Both the position numbers and the translations under genes were made by a program. Below the pieces are notes generated by a model. The model was not told the DNA's origin. It saw only the letters and a list, made by a program, of their open reading frames with translations, and searched no databases. From positions 218,825 to 282,824 of the forward strand of contig NZ_QEKI01000005.1 of assembly GCF_003096355.1 (NCBI RefSeq): a stretch of 64,000 nucleotides of DNA. The letters run 5' to 3'. The DNA is from Pontibacter virosus. GTDB taxonomy: Bacteria > Bacteroidota > Bacteroidia > Cytophagales > Hymenobacteraceae. Below, piece by piece: positions 7,767 to 16,918 of the stretch (position 1 is the stretch's first letter; every line of letters starts with the position of its first letter).

Positions 7767-8714
7767 ATGAAACCTATGAAACGCCACCTCTCCTTAATCT
7801 TTCTATTTGTCTGTGCACTGCAGGTATCCGCATTAGCTCAAAAAAAGGTGCTCGATCCACAGGTGCTGCTGCGCGACGTGCAGGTACTGTCCGCCGATTC
7901 AATGGCGGGCCGCTTAAGCGGTACGGAGGGCAACCGGATGGCGCAGGAGTACATTGAGAAGCGTTTCAACGAAATCGGGCTACAGGCTTATAACAACAGC
8001 TACCGCCATACCTTCCGCCTGGAGGGTAGGGGAGTTGTAGTAGAAGCAGCCGTGAACCTGATCGGCTTTATACCTGGCAAAACAGACAAAACGATCGTTC
8101 TGACGGCGCACTACGATCATGTGGGCGTACGTAAGGGCGAGATCTATAATGGAGCCGACGACAATGCCTCTGGCGTGGGAGCGCTGTTGGCCGCTGCCGC
8201 TTATTTCAAGAAAAACAAGCCTCACTATACCTTGATCTTCGCCGCACTCGATGGCGAAGAACTTGGTTTGCAGGGCGCCAATGCCTTTTTGGAGAACCCT
8301 CCGCTTGCGCTTGACCTGATTCAGCTAAATGTGAACATGGACATGCTCAGCCTCAACAACAAGGGCGAGATTTACGCCAGTGGCACTTACCATTATCCGG
8401 CTCTGTTACCGCTGCTGCAGCAGGTTAAAGCGAGGCCGCTGGCCAGGTTGCTAACAGGCCACGACCGGCCTGAGCAAGGTCAGGATGACTGGACCAGGCA
8501 ATCGGATCATTACCAATTCCACAAGCGCCAGATCCCATTCATCTATTTTGGCGTTGAGGACCATCCGCATTACCACAAACCGACGGATGTGTATGAAAAT
8601 ATCAACCCCACCTTTTATCCGGATGCGGCCGCACTTGTAATCGATTTTGTTCAGTTGCTGAACAAAAAACGTCCATCTCTTCGCGCAAGTGCTTCAACCA
8701 CTGAATCTTATTAA
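7767..8714 (+). CDS. Exported M28-family zinc aminopeptidase
   Basis: A 315-residue protein with a signal peptide (KRHLSLIFLFVCALQVSALAQ). It has the metal-binding motifs of M28 peptidases in order: TAHYDHVG, NGADDNASGVGALL, the DGEELGLQGA catalytic/ligand glutamates, NVNMDMLS, QSDHYQF and a final histidine in GVEDHPHYHKPTD. The preceding domain (VLSADSMAGRLSGTEGNRMAQEYI) is typical of Bacteroidota M28 proteins. It probably removes N-terminal residues from peptides in the periplasm using two zinc ions. MKPMKRH offers two starts three residues apart; the first is used. Specificity cannot be judged from sequence. Confidence 0.9.
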   Translation: MKPMKRHLSLIFLFVCALQVSALAQKKVLDPQVLLRDVQVLSADSMAGRLSGTEGNRMAQEYIEKRFNEIGLQAYNNSYRHTFRLEGRGVVVEAAVNLIGFIPGKTDKTIVLTAHYDHVGVRKGEIYNGADDNASGVGALLAAAAYFKKNKPHYTLIFAALDGEELGLQGANAFLENPPLALDLIQLNVNMDMLSLNNKGEIYASGTYHYPALLPLLQQVKARPLARLLTGHDRPEQGQDDWTRQSDHYQFHKRQIPFIYFGVEDHPHYHKPTDVYENINPTFYPDAAALVIDFVQLLNKKRPSLRASASTTESY

Positions 8715-8915
8715 CAGCAGCTGTCACCAATTCAACAGGTTGCACAACAAAGGAAGGTATAGCCCGGATTATATTATCATGGCTATATCATAATGTATTC
8801 ATAAATTTTAATGATCCTTTCTTTTAGCCTTGCGTAGATAGGGGGAGCAGGCCCAACACAGCCCATATATAAGCTGCAAGCCACCCAAACCTTAATTGAG
8901 AAACCTGTCTAAAGC

Positions 8916-9689
8916 ATGAGCAGGAGCAGATACTTCCTTCTATCACTATTTTCGATCGCCCTTACAGTTTGCACTACCGCCCAGGCGCAGGATAGTGCTA
9001 TTCGCCGCATGGGTGTAAGCAAGATGCCGGAGCGCGGATTGGTCATTCAGGCTGGCATAGGATTTACCGCAGTGAAAAGCGACATATGCGGCAGCTTCGG
9101 GTGCAATGACATTGGACCCGCTTTCAGCATAGGAGCCTTGTTCAAGTACAATCCATTCTGGTCATTTAGTGGGGAAGTGGAATATCTTAAACTGGGAGCC
9201 TCTGAGAAAACTTATCAGGACAATATCACTTTTGAGTCGAGGGTGATTGAGGTGTCCGGGATGCTGGTGTACAATCTGATGGACAGTTACGCCGGTTCCA
9301 ACAACTACCGCTCTACCCGTAAGCGCTTTGCCGTCCCTTTTGTAAAAGGTGGGGTGGGTTTTGTGTACTATACCCCCAGCTCTTATCCTACTAACAGAGC
9401 CCCCAACTCTGATATCACCTACGACCGCCTTCGTTCATATCCGGCCATAGCCGGGGTAATTCCGTTTGGTGGAGGTATACGCTTCCGTTTTTCCGATCAG
9501 TTCAGCGTGGCCCCCGAGGTAATGTATCAACTTACGACTACAGACTACCTCGACAACGTGACCCGTGTAGAGAACACCAAAGATCACTATGGCGTGGTAT
9601 CTGTTAAACTGATGTACACCCCGATGCCCAAGAACGAGGTGTTCACCAGCAAGCGGCAGGGCGTAAACCCCTTTAAAAAGAAAAAATAA
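8916..9689 (+). CDS. Outer-membrane beta-barrel protein
   Basis: A 257-residue protein with a signal peptide (RYFLLSLFSIALTVCTTAQAQ) and a body of alternating strands typical of a small outer-membrane barrel (LVIQAGIGFTAVKSD, FSFSGEVEYLKLG-type strands, RFAVPFVKGGVGFVYYTP, FGGGIRFRFSDQFSVAPEVMYQL). The last strand (VVSVKLMYTP) is followed by a basic tail ending KKK. Two Cys (DICGSFGCND) near the N-terminus could form a disulphide. It sits about 120 bases before an SDR gene and has no assigned role. Barrel call fairly sure, function unknown. Confidence 0.75.
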   Translation: MSRSRYFLLSLFSIALTVCTTAQAQDSAIRRMGVSKMPERGLVIQAGIGFTAVKSDICGSFGCNDIGPAFSIGALFKYNPFWSFSGEVEYLKLGASEKTYQDNITFESRVIEVSGMLVYNLMDSYAGSNNYRSTRKRFAVPFVKGGVGFVYYTPSSYPTNRAPNSDITYDRLRSYPAIAGVIPFGGGIRFRFSDQFSVAPEVMYQLTTTDYLDNVTRVENTKDHYGVVSVKLMYTPMPKNEVFTSKRQGVNPFKKKK

Positions 9690-9811
9690 GCCTCGCCTTA
9701 TTTGTCTGATCCCAGTCCTCGAACCTACAACACCTGCCTTCCCGTAGACAAAAAAGCCAGATGCGCTACTTTAAGGCGGTGTCCGGCTACATTTGCTATA
9801 CCTACAATGCT

Positions 9812-10831
9812 ATGAAAACAGAACAAAAAAGAAACCTGTGGCGGCTGGCGGCCGGAGCAGGCGCTTTGCTTGCAGCCCGTGCCATTAACCGCAAACTGAA
9901 TGCCTACAGCTTCCGAAACAAGACGGTGCTGATAACGGGCGGCGCCCGTGGACTGGGCTTTGTGATGGGGCGCCAACTGGCTAAAGAAGGAGCCCGGCTG
10001 GTACTGTGCTCCCGCGACGAAATGCAGTTGGAGGACGCCCGCATGGAGCTGGCAGGCAATGGGGCCGATGTGATGGTGCTCCCCTGCGATGTAACACAGC
10101 AGGCGCAGGTAGAGCAGATGATCGAACGGGTACAGCAGGAGTTCGGGCAGATCGATGTGCTGATCAACAATGCGGGCATCATCACGGCAGGGCCACTGGA
10201 GGAGATGACCATTAAAGACTTTGAGGAGGCCATGCAGACACATTTCTGGGGACCCCTTTATACCACGCTGGCCGTGCTGCCTTCCATGAAAGCCCGAGGA
10301 GGCGGACGTATTCTCAACATTGCTTCCATTGGCGGAAAACTAGGCGTACCGCACCTGGTGCCTTACAGTGCGAGCAAGTTCGCCCTGGTCGGTTTATCGG
10401 AAGGATTGCGTGCTGAACTAAAGCAGTATAATATCACCGTTACCTGTGCATCGCCGGGCCTGATGCAGACCGGCAGCCCGCGTCATGCCAACGTCAAAGG
10501 GCAGCACGAAGAAGAATACACACTGTTTAAGATCGTCGACTCAAGCCCGCTCACTTCCATCAGTGCAGAGGATTCGGCCAAGTCGATTCTGGATGCCTGC
10601 CGGAATGGAGACGCCGAAGTGGTGACGTCTATACCCGCCAAGATCGGCGCCTTCATTCACGGGCTCTCACCGGAAACCACGACCGATGTATTTGCTGTGC
10701 TTAACCGCATGTTGCCCGGACCGACCGGAGAGCAGCGTGCCAAGAAGGGATACGAAAGTGAGACGCCGCTTTCCATGTCCGGCCTGACGGAGCGCACGCA
10801 GAAAGCTGCCTTCCGGAACAACGAACTGTAA
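9812..10831 (+). CDS. Short-chain dehydrogenase/reductase with N-terminal hydrophobic segment
   Basis: A 339-residue SDR. The N-terminus (LWRLAAGAGALLAARAINRKL) is a possible membrane anchor. It is followed by the NAD(P)-binding TGGARGLG motif near residue 40, the NNAG structural motif, and the catalytic YSASK near 184-188 with a preceding catalytic Ser in NIASIGG. After the Rossmann core the last 90 residues form a C-terminal extension. The TGGARGLG and CSRD pattern is compatible with NADP(H) use. Substrate unknown. The ATG at 9812 is chosen because the earlier in-frame codon gives an unlikely leader. The Nudix gene starts 62 bases downstream. Confidence 0.85.
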   Translation: MKTEQKRNLWRLAAGAGALLAARAINRKLNAYSFRNKTVLITGGARGLGFVMGRQLAKEGARLVLCSRDEMQLEDARMELAGNGADVMVLPCDVTQQAQVEQMIERVQQEFGQIDVLINNAGIITAGPLEEMTIKDFEEAMQTHFWGPLYTTLAVLPSMKARGGGRILNIASIGGKLGVPHLVPYSASKFALVGLSEGLRAELKQYNITVTCASPGLMQTGSPRHANVKGQHEEEYTLFKIVDSSPLTSISAEDSAKSILDACRNGDAEVVTSIPAKIGAFIHGLSPETTTDVFAVLNRMLPGPTGEQRAKKGYESETPLSMSGLTERTQKAAFRNNEL

Positions 10832-10893
10832 CAACTAACATTAACCTATACCTGATGGCAGGCTATACCCTGGCTTTGCCTATATTCGCCCTT

Positions 10894-11406
10894 ATGGAAA
10901 TCAAAAAGCGAGAAACAGCCTACGACGGCTACTTCAAGATTTATAAACTGACCGTTGCCCAGAATGGCCATACCTTCACGCGGGAGCAATTTGACCGGGG
11001 CACGGCTGTGGCTGCCATGGTGTATGACACAGAAAAACAGCGTTACATCCTGACCCGACAGTTTCGCGTTGGTTCTGAATCGGAGTTGGTGGAAGTGGTG
11101 GCAGGTATGGTGGACGAAGGCGAGCGCCCGGAAACCAGCATTGCCCGCGAAATAGAGGAAGAGATCGGCTACAGCGTAGACGGCCTGCAGCATCTGCATA
11201 CCTTTTACTCATCGCCGGGTGGCACTACCGAGAAAGTGCTGCTGTATTACGCTGAAGTGTCGCACCAGCATGCCGAGGGCGGTGGGAAGGATGATGAACA
11301 CGAGCACATTGAATTAGTAAGCTATACCCGTGATGAGCTTCTGGCAGAAAGCTTTGCCGATGCCAAGACGATTATTGCCCAGCAGTGGGTGCAGTTGCAG
11401 GGGTAG
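10894..11406 (+). CDS. Nudix hydrolase, NudK/ADP-ribose pyrophosphatase-like
   Basis: A 170-residue protein with a full Nudix box starting at about residue 71: GMVDEGERPETSIAREIEEEIG fits Gx5Ex7REUxEExGU. The N-terminal RETAYDGYFKIYKLTV and the later FYSSPGGTTEKVLLYYAEV segment, in which SPGGxTE is typical, point to the ADP-ribose/GDP-mannose pyrophosphatase (NudF/NudK) branch. It would hydrolyse nucleoside diphosphate sugars to NMP and sugar phosphate using Mg2+. The start at 10894 matches the family; an upstream GTG-type extension is unlikely. It shares a bidirectional terminator with the convergent msrA. Confidence 0.85.
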   Translation: MEIKKRETAYDGYFKIYKLTVAQNGHTFTREQFDRGTAVAAMVYDTEKQRYILTRQFRVGSESELVEVVAGMVDEGERPETSIAREIEEEIGYSVDGLQHLHTFYSSPGGTTEKVLLYYAEVSHQHAEGGGKDDEHEHIELVSYTRDELLAESFADAKTIIAQQWVQLQG

Positions 11407-11420
11407 ATTTAGCTGTACCG

Positions 11421-11470
11421 CAAACAAAAAGCGTCAGCCACCTTTCGGGGTAGCTGACGCTTTTTGTTTG
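11421..11470. terminator. Bidirectional terminator between Nudix gene and msrA
   Basis: An 18-bp perfect inverted repeat (CAAACAAAAAGCGTCAGC at 11421-11438 with GCTGACGCTTTTTGTTTG at 11453-11470). Both sides give a GC core followed by T in the direction of transcription, which suits the convergent genes. Confidence 0.9.
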
Positions 11471-11482
11471 TAGCATCTTATC

Positions 11483-12025
11483 TTACTTAACCGCTCCGGG
11501 CTTCAGTTTGTCGGCAAACACCTTTCTGAACTTGTCAACTTTCGGCCGAATCACAAAGCTGCAGTAAGGCTCGTGGCCGTGGGTGTTGAAGTAGTTCTTA
11601 TGATAGTCCTCGGCCGGGTAGAATTCCTGCAATGGCTCGATGGTGGTCACGATCGGGTCATTGAAGGCACCGGAGGCATCGAGCTCTTTCAGGTATCTTT
11701 CGGCTTTTTCGCGCTGCTCGTCATCGTGGTAGAGCACGATGGAGCGGTACTGCGGTCCGATGTCATTGCCCTGTCTGTTCAGCGTGGTCGGGTCATGGGT
11801 TTTCCAGAACACTTCCAGCAGTTCGTCATAGCTTACAACAGCCGGATCGTAGGTGATTTGCAGCACTTCGGCGTGGCCGGTAGTGCCCGAGGTAACTTGC
11901 TTGTAGGTTGGGTTTTCCATGTGCCCGCCTGCGTAGCCCGACTCTACTTTCTGTACGCCTCCCAGGTCCTGAAACACTGCTTCCGTACACCAGAAGCATC
12001 CTCCTCCAAATGTCGCTTTTTCCAT
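11483..12025 (-). CDS. msrA: Peptide methionine-(S)-sulfoxide reductase MsrA
   Basis: A 180-residue MsrA. The start MEKATFGGGCFWC carries the catalytic GCFWC motif with the nucleophilic Cys10. Conserved ESGYAGGH, TSGTTGHAEV, DPTTLNRQGND, GPQYRS and YFNTHGHEPYC follow; the Cys in the last motif may act as a resolving residue. It reduces methionine S-sulfoxide in proteins using thioredoxin. No signal peptide is seen from this start, so it is probably cytoplasmic. An upstream alternative start would add ten residues (PIPIFKAKK) and is less likely. A TACCTTTG promoter box lies about 60 bases upstream. Confidence 0.95.
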   Translation of the reverse strand: MEKATFGGGCFWCTEAVFQDLGGVQKVESGYAGGHMENPTYKQVTSGTTGHAEVLQITYDPAVVSYDELLEVFWKTHDPTTLNRQGNDIGPQYRSIVLYHDDEQREKAERYLKELDASGAFNDPIVTTIEPLQEFYPAEDYHKNYFNTHGHEPYCSFVIRPKVDKFRKVFADKLKPGAVK

Positions 12026-12043
12026 CTTTTTCGCTTTAAATAT

Positions 12044-12096
12044 AGGTATAGGCAATCATGCCAAAGACTATTGGCTATACCTGTGCAAAGGTATAG
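12044..12096. repeat. Cluster of three GGTATA-word copies upstream of msrA
   Basis: AGGTATAG (12044-12051), CTATACCTG (12075-12083) and AGGTATAG (12089-12096) occur in 53 bases, in direct and inverted orientation. The last one overlaps a candidate minus-strand promoter box. Confidence 0.5.
12086..12093 (-). promoter_or_regulatory. Candidate -7 box (TAnnTTTG) for msrA
   Basis: On the minus strand this reads TACCTTTG, an exact match to the Bacteroidota sigma-70 -7 consensus, about 60 bases before the msrA ATG. No clear TTTG -33 element is seen at the usual spacing. The TA overlaps a TATACC word. Confidence 0.45.
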
Positions 12097-12126
12097 GGCC
12101 TAAACCGAAAAGCCCTCGAATAGTTT

Positions 12127-12825
12127 TTAATTTCGCATGTTGCGCATAGTACTTTGGGCATCTGCGGCGCCCTCCAATGTCAGGTATTCGGCCTGCAAAG
12201 CCCTGATCTTAAGCTTGTCATTGTTCGAAATCTGGTTTTCCACCTGGCCGCGGCGCTGGTTCAGCTGCCCGTACACATTGTCCACGTAGTCCCAGTCGTG
12301 CTGCGTCCAGTTGCGGCGCTTGGCCCGGATCACCCCCATAAACGTGAGGTAGGCCTCTCGCATGTCCTGTGGCGCTATGTTTTCGATTTCCTTGAATTCG
12401 CGGAGCAACTGCTCTTCCCACTGGTCCAGCTCAGCGCGGTCGAGGGGTGTGTTCAGGCGTCTTTCCTGTCTGTTCTCCCAGCGTTCGTAACGCTCCTTCA
12501 GGCGGGCGTACTCTGCTTTGGAGTCGGCGGAAAGACTATCCAGGTTTTCCTCAATCTCAGCAGACCGTACCCGGAAGTCTTCTTTGATTCCCGGCATTTC
12601 GCGTTGGATGGCCGTGTCGCCACGCTCCACTTTCTCGTTCATCCAGCCGCGCAGTGACTCCAGACGCTCTCCTACAGTGCGGCCTGTGCGCTCCACGCGG
12701 GCGGTGTCAGCAGGCACGTCTACGGTTATTTCTTCTGTTTCCTGTGCGGTTCTGTTTCCTTCGCAGCTCCAGAGGAGCAGGGCTGTCAGTAAGCCAACTA
12801 GGTATGATGTTCTAATGTTAAGCAT
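12127..12825 (-). CDS. Charged coiled-coil lipoprotein, function unknown
   Basis: A 232-residue predicted lipoprotein with signal MLNIRTSYLVGLLTALLLWSC and lipobox-like LWSC. The mature protein is highly charged and predicted helical, with long Glu/Arg/Lys-rich stretches (EEQLLREFKEIE, RLKERYERWENRQERR) that suggest coiled coils anchored to an envelope membrane. Members of this type occur in Bacteroidota without known roles (DUF6565-like in appearance; not verified). It is encoded between msrA and a GH3 gene on the same strand, but 45 bases or more separate each, so an operon is uncertain. Confidence 0.65.
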   Translation of the reverse strand: MLNIRTSYLVGLLTALLLWSCEGNRTAQETEEITVDVPADTARVERTGRTVGERLESLRGWMNEKVERGDTAIQREMPGIKEDFRVRSAEIEENLDSLSADSKAEYARLKERYERWENRQERRLNTPLDRAELDQWEEQLLREFKEIENIAPQDMREAYLTFMGVIRAKRRNWTQHDWDYVDNVYGQLNQRRGQVENQISNNDKLKIRALQAEYLTLEGAADAQSTMRNMRN

Positions 12826-12910
12826 TTCTTTTTCAAAGTTTTAGGGTTGGTGTTTGTAAGGCGGTGCCTATACTTGCCATAATACGCAAAGCATGCTTAC
12901 AAGATACTTA

Positions 12911-14767
12911 TCAGGGGCTGACAGCCAGCAGCGGCTTGTCTTTGCTGATGCCATGCCCATATTGGTAATGTCCGTTTACGGTAACAGGGAGCTTGCCTCG
13001 TGCAGGTATTTTGCCGAACAGGAGTTTAGCCGCCGCTACCTGCGCATGCATGTGGGCCTGGTAAGCCAGTATGAGCACCCGGCTTTTGTGAATGTCCGGG
13101 AATTGGTTCAAGGTATAGGGGTTGTCAAACAGCGTCATGATGGACCGGTTGGAGCGGGCCAAGTCCGTCACAAATTCGATTGCCTCTTTGGAGTAGCCCA
13201 ATCGGTTACTCGGCGCGACACTCGGCCCGTAAAGCCCTACCAGCACCAGGTCGTAGCCCTTCAACTTCTGCTTCATTTGCTTTACTTCTTTGGCATTGGC
13301 CTTCCGCGAGAGCACAAAGTCGGACTCGATGCGGGCATACTTGTTTACTTCACGCTGGAAAATACTGGGACGCACCACACCAAAAGAGAGCGTGGCGATG
13401 CGCTGCCGCTTTTTCTGTCGGATAGGCAGAAAGTTCTTGCGGTTGTTGAGCAGCGTCATGGCGGCTTCGGCCAGCGCATGGTTCGTGCTATCGGCTATAC
13501 CTGGGTTTAGGTCTTCGTACAGGTTCTCAAGTTCAATGGGCTTATACCTGTCCAGGCCCACCCATGCTTTGGCAGCCAGCATTTTTTTACAGCGGCGGTC
13601 AATCTCCTCCTGTGAAATGTCACCCTGGGCAACAGCCAGCTGTATGGCCTGAATGGCTTTAGGTACGCTGTTAAGGCGCTCCAGCACATCATTGCCCGCT
13701 ATCAAAGCACGTGCTTCTGCCTCGCCAGGGGGGAAGTACTTGGTGACGCCTTTCATTACCATGGCATCCGTGAAAACCAGTCCCTTGAACTCCAGCTGGT
13801 TTTTGAGCAGGTTGGTTACAATGGGCTTAGAGAGGGTGGAAGGCAGGTTCAGGGTTGTGTCGAGCTGCTCCATGTGCATGTGCGCCACCATAATGCCCCC
13901 GATGCCATGCTTGATCAACTCACGGAAAGGGTATAACTCCAGCGAGTCGAGGCGGGCGCGGTCATGTGGAATCACGGGCAGGTCGTAATGGGAGTCCACA
14001 TCCGTGTCACCGTGGCCGGGAAAGTGCTTGGCCACTGCAATGATGCCGTTTTCCTGCATGCCACGCATGTAGGCCAGGCTCTTGGCTGTCACGTCCAGCT
14101 TGTCCTCCCCAAAGGCTCGGTAGCTGATGATAGGGTTCTGCGGGTTGTTGTTGATATCGGCTACCGGGGCGAAGTTCACGTGCATACCCAGTCGTTTAAA
14201 CTCCTCTGCCACCTCAGCGCCCATGCGGTAAATGAGTCCGTTATCCTCTATAGCGCCCATCATCATCTGGAAAGGATACTGTACCGTGCTGTCCAGTCGC
14301 ATGCCCACCCCGGTTTCAGCGTCCATCGAGATAAGGAGCGGCACTTTGGAGGCAGCTTGCAAGCGGTTGTTCAGGACGGCCTGCCGCACGGGCCCGCCCT
14401 GGAAGTAGATGATGCCGCCCACCTTATACCTTTTTACCAGGTTCATCACATCAGCCTCGTACTTGGGGCCTTTGTTTGAAAACGCCTCGATGATGATTAG
14501 CTGTGCGATGCGCTCTTCCGGACTCAGTGTCTTGAAGACAGAGTCTACCCAGGGAGAGGGATTCTCGATCGCCTCTATCAGGGAACCTGGTCGTGTGTAG
14601 GGGACTTCCTCCGGGAAAAACTCACGCTGCCCTTCTTCATCACGCGCATAGGCCGCCCTGCTGGTATCAGTGCTCTCGCAGGAGCCCAGCAGCAGGAGGC
14701 AGCACAGGAGGCTAAAATATAGTGCTGGGAGGCGGTTGGTTATCGGGTGAAGGGGCTTAGCTTGCAT
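12911..14767 (-). CDS. Glycoside hydrolase family 3, NagZ-like beta-N-acetylhexosaminidase (lipoprotein)
   Basis: A 618-residue exported protein with a signal ending in LLLLGSC (lipobox). The GH3 N-terminal barrel covers about 60-390. It contains the NagZ signature KHFPGHGDTDVDSHYDLP, whose Asp-His dyad is the general acid/base of NagZ enzymes, and LVFTDAMVMKGV with the Asp nucleophile. The C-terminal ~200 residues resemble the extra alpha/beta domain of larger GH3 proteins. The serine-type beta-lactamase domain fused in some Bacteroidota homologues is missing. It likely releases N-acetylglucosamine from muropeptides or other glycans in the periplasm. The ATG at 14767 is preferred because it directly precedes the signal peptide region. 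Confidence 0.88.
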   Translation of the reverse strand: MQAKPLHPITNRLPALYFSLLCCLLLLGSCESTDTSRAAYARDEEGQREFFPEEVPYTRPGSLIEAIENPSPWVDSVFKTLSPEERIAQLIIIEAFSNKGPKYEADVMNLVKRYKVGGIIYFQGGPVRQAVLNNRLQAASKVPLLISMDAETGVGMRLDSTVQYPFQMMMGAIEDNGLIYRMGAEVAEEFKRLGMHVNFAPVADINNNPQNPIISYRAFGEDKLDVTAKSLAYMRGMQENGIIAVAKHFPGHGDTDVDSHYDLPVIPHDRARLDSLELYPFRELIKHGIGGIMVAHMHMEQLDTTLNLPSTLSKPIVTNLLKNQLEFKGLVFTDAMVMKGVTKYFPPGEAEARALIAGNDVLERLNSVPKAIQAIQLAVAQGDISQEEIDRRCKKMLAAKAWVGLDRYKPIELENLYEDLNPGIADSTNHALAEAAMTLLNNRKNFLPIRQKKRQRIATLSFGVVRPSIFQREVNKYARIESDFVLSRKANAKEVKQMKQKLKGYDLVLVGLYGPSVAPSNRLGYSKEAIEFVTDLARSNRSIMTLFDNPYTLNQFPDIHKSRVLILAYQAHMHAQVAAAKLLFGKIPARGKLPVTVNGHYQYGHGISKDKPLLAVSP

Positions 14768-15030
14768 GGTACTCGTGATGAAATCACCTTTATTACTTCT
14801 CAATATTGGATTTGGTTTAAGACTATAGGCCTTATACGCTTTAGGTCATGGCCGAAATGGAACTGATACGGTATAGAACGTGAAAAGTACGGATATCGCA
14901 TACGAATTCTGACGGACAGCCCGTATCTTGCTGCTGTGAAGTGTTATTTCCCCATCACCTGACTGTAGCCACGTACGTATAGCCTGACCACAACTAAAGG
15001 AGCCATTATACCTTTCACAGACACAGCCCT

Positions 15031-15813
15031 ATGATGCAAACGACTCCTTTACAGAGCCAGGATCTGAAAGCCGAGAACGAGCGGTTTGCCTACAGTTTTC
15101 TGCCGGGTACTTTGTTTGTGGGGCTCATCTGGCTCGTGGCGCTGCTCTCATACCTTAACAATGTGAACCTGGCCTGGCTGGGCATTCATCCGCGCGACTT
15201 TCTGGGCCTGATCGGAGTGCTCCTGGGGCCGCTCATACACTCGGGACTCATTCACCTGCTTTCCAATTCGTTCCCGCTGGTGCTACTTTCGGGCTTCATC
15301 CTGTTCTTGCATCGGTCGGTTGCGCTGCGTGTGTTTGTGCTGGTCTATGTGCTAAGCGGTTTGTTCACCTGGTTTATCGGCCGGGAAGCTTACCATGTGG
15401 GGGCCAGCGGCGTGGTATATGGCCTGGCCGGCTTTCTGCTGTTCAACGGCATTGTGCGCCGCGACAGGGCCGGTCTGGCCGTTTCATTAGCTATCCTCTT
15501 TCTGTACAGCGGCTTGTTCTACGGCTTGTTTCCTTCTGAGGAGCGCATCTCGTGGGAGGGGCATCTGGGTGGACTGCTGGCAGGTATGGTAGCGGCCATT
15601 GTTTATGGGGATCATGTCGACAAGAAGAAGGCAGCTATACCTGCAGAACCACCGCTCAGCCAGCGTGAGCTGTCAGCGCAGCAACGTCACCAGAGTAGCA
15701 CGCTTAACACGGCGCAGTATACCTGGCGCTATACCCTGGCCAGCGAGGAGCCAACTAAAAAGTATGATCAGAAAGCCCGGCTCAACATCAAAACAGGTAT
15801 GCTGGAATCCTAA
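15031..15813 (+). CDS. Rhomboid-family intramembrane serine protease
   Basis: A 260-residue membrane protein with about six hydrophobic segments (residues ~25-195). The catalytic serine lies in HVGASGVVYGLAGF (GxSG) and the catalytic histidine in WEGHLGGLLAGM, the usual rhomboid dyad. The HIHSN-like LIHLLSNSFPL segment in TM2 contains conserved His and Asn. A hydrophilic C-terminal tail of about 60 residues follows. It would cleave transmembrane segments of other proteins; the target is unknown. A VTT-family membrane gene follows 43 bases downstream and may be co-transcribed. Confidence 0.88.
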   Translation: MMQTTPLQSQDLKAENERFAYSFLPGTLFVGLIWLVALLSYLNNVNLAWLGIHPRDFLGLIGVLLGPLIHSGLIHLLSNSFPLVLLSGFILFLHRSVALRVFVLVYVLSGLFTWFIGREAYHVGASGVVYGLAGFLLFNGIVRRDRAGLAVSLAILFLYSGLFYGLFPSEERISWEGHLGGLLAGMVAAIVYGDHVDKKKAAIPAEPPLSQRELSAQQRHQSSTLNTAQYTWRYTLASEEPTKKYDQKARLNIKTGMLES

Positions 15814-15856
15814 CCTAGATGGTTTAACCTACGTCTAAACACTGAAACAAACACCT

Positions 15857-16579
15857 ATGTCGCAAAATACAGCAACAGCGCAAAAAGATGTAAAACAAAG
15901 CAAATGGCCTTTGGCCGTAACAGCAGGGATTATCGCGTTGCTGGTGCTGTCTTATTTTATATTCCCCGATTTTCAGGCGAATATCAGAGAAGGCTGGGAC
16001 GTGCTGACGAGTGGGGAGGAGGAGCGAATTTCCAAATGGGTAGAGCAGTTTGGCTTTTGGGGGCCGTTCTTTATTATTCTGGCAATGGTTGCGCAGATGT
16101 TTCTGCTGGTAGTAAATGTCGTGGCGTTGATGTTAGTGGCCATCATTGCCTATGGGCCGATCTGGGGTTCACTGATTGCAGTGGCTGCGGTGCTGGTCGC
16201 CTCTACCATCGGTTACCTGATTGGCCGTGGACTGGGTGAGGCAGGCGTACGCAAGATCATTGGGCAAAAGGCCGAAGATAAAGTCTGCGGATTCGTATCG
16301 GATTATGGCATTTGGGCTGTGATCATCGCGCGTATTTCTCCCTTCCTGTCTAACGACGCGGTTAGTTTCGTGGCTGGACTTACGAAGATGGGGTATATTA
16401 AATTTATAGGCGCCACCCTGGCAGGTATTACGCCGCTCACTATTTTGCTGGCCTGGCTCGGCGAAGATAACGACCGCCTGATGAACGGTCTGATTTGGGT
16501 GGGAGGTGTGAGCCTTGCGCTCTTTATTGGCTACGTGATCTACGACAAGTACTTTAAGAATAAGCATCGCCAAAACTAA
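15857..16579 (+). CDS. TVP38/TMEM64 (VTT/DedA-like) membrane protein
   Basis: A 240-residue protein with about six hydrophobic segments. The core (VNVVALMLVAIIAYGPIWGS, TIGYLIGRGLGE, IIARISPFLSNDAVSFVAGLTKM) carries the VTT (SNARE-associated Golgi protein) hallmarks: GxxxG with an FxxGR-like loop, and an Arg-Phe/Ser-Pro re-entrant region. Members of this superfamily are linked to lipid scrambling and membrane homeostasis. It follows the rhomboid gene on the same strand. Substrate unknown. Confidence 0.85.
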   Translation: MSQNTATAQKDVKQSKWPLAVTAGIIALLVLSYFIFPDFQANIREGWDVLTSGEEERISKWVEQFGFWGPFFIILAMVAQMFLLVVNVVALMLVAIIAYGPIWGSLIAVAAVLVASTIGYLIGRGLGEAGVRKIIGQKAEDKVCGFVSDYGIWAVIIARISPFLSNDAVSFVAGLTKMGYIKFIGATLAGITPLTILLAWLGEDNDRLMNGLIWVGGVSLALFIGYVIYDKYFKNKHRQN

Positions 16580-16918
16580 GCAGCGTTCTATCAATTTTAC
16601 CCAGCCAAACCGGCTTTGTAAATTACAATTTATATGCTCTTGAACTGCTCTAAATTCATAATTTCTATAACACAGCAATGATATGTTTTGAATTTTTATT
16701 ATGAATTTTTAGTGATAATATTGTTTTTTTGTTTTGGGTAATCTTTCCGCTCATATCTCTGAATTTTGACTGAATTGCCTGTATAACTTGCTTTTTTAGA
16801 TTTAAGACCACATGCTTTAACGATCCTATAACCTTCCATCATCTAAAACCTAATTTCTATACCTGCCGTTTAAGCGGTTTATTATTATAGAAATGATGTT
16901 TCACGAAATGGACTGAAT
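16580..16918. other. AT-rich spacer, no gene seen
   Basis: About 340 bases, richer in A/T than the flanking genes. It has a short hairpin-like AGCC/GGCT near 16602-16615 but no convincing terminator, RNA gene or open reading frame. It presumably holds the promoter of the following 3D-domain gene. Confidence 0.4.
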
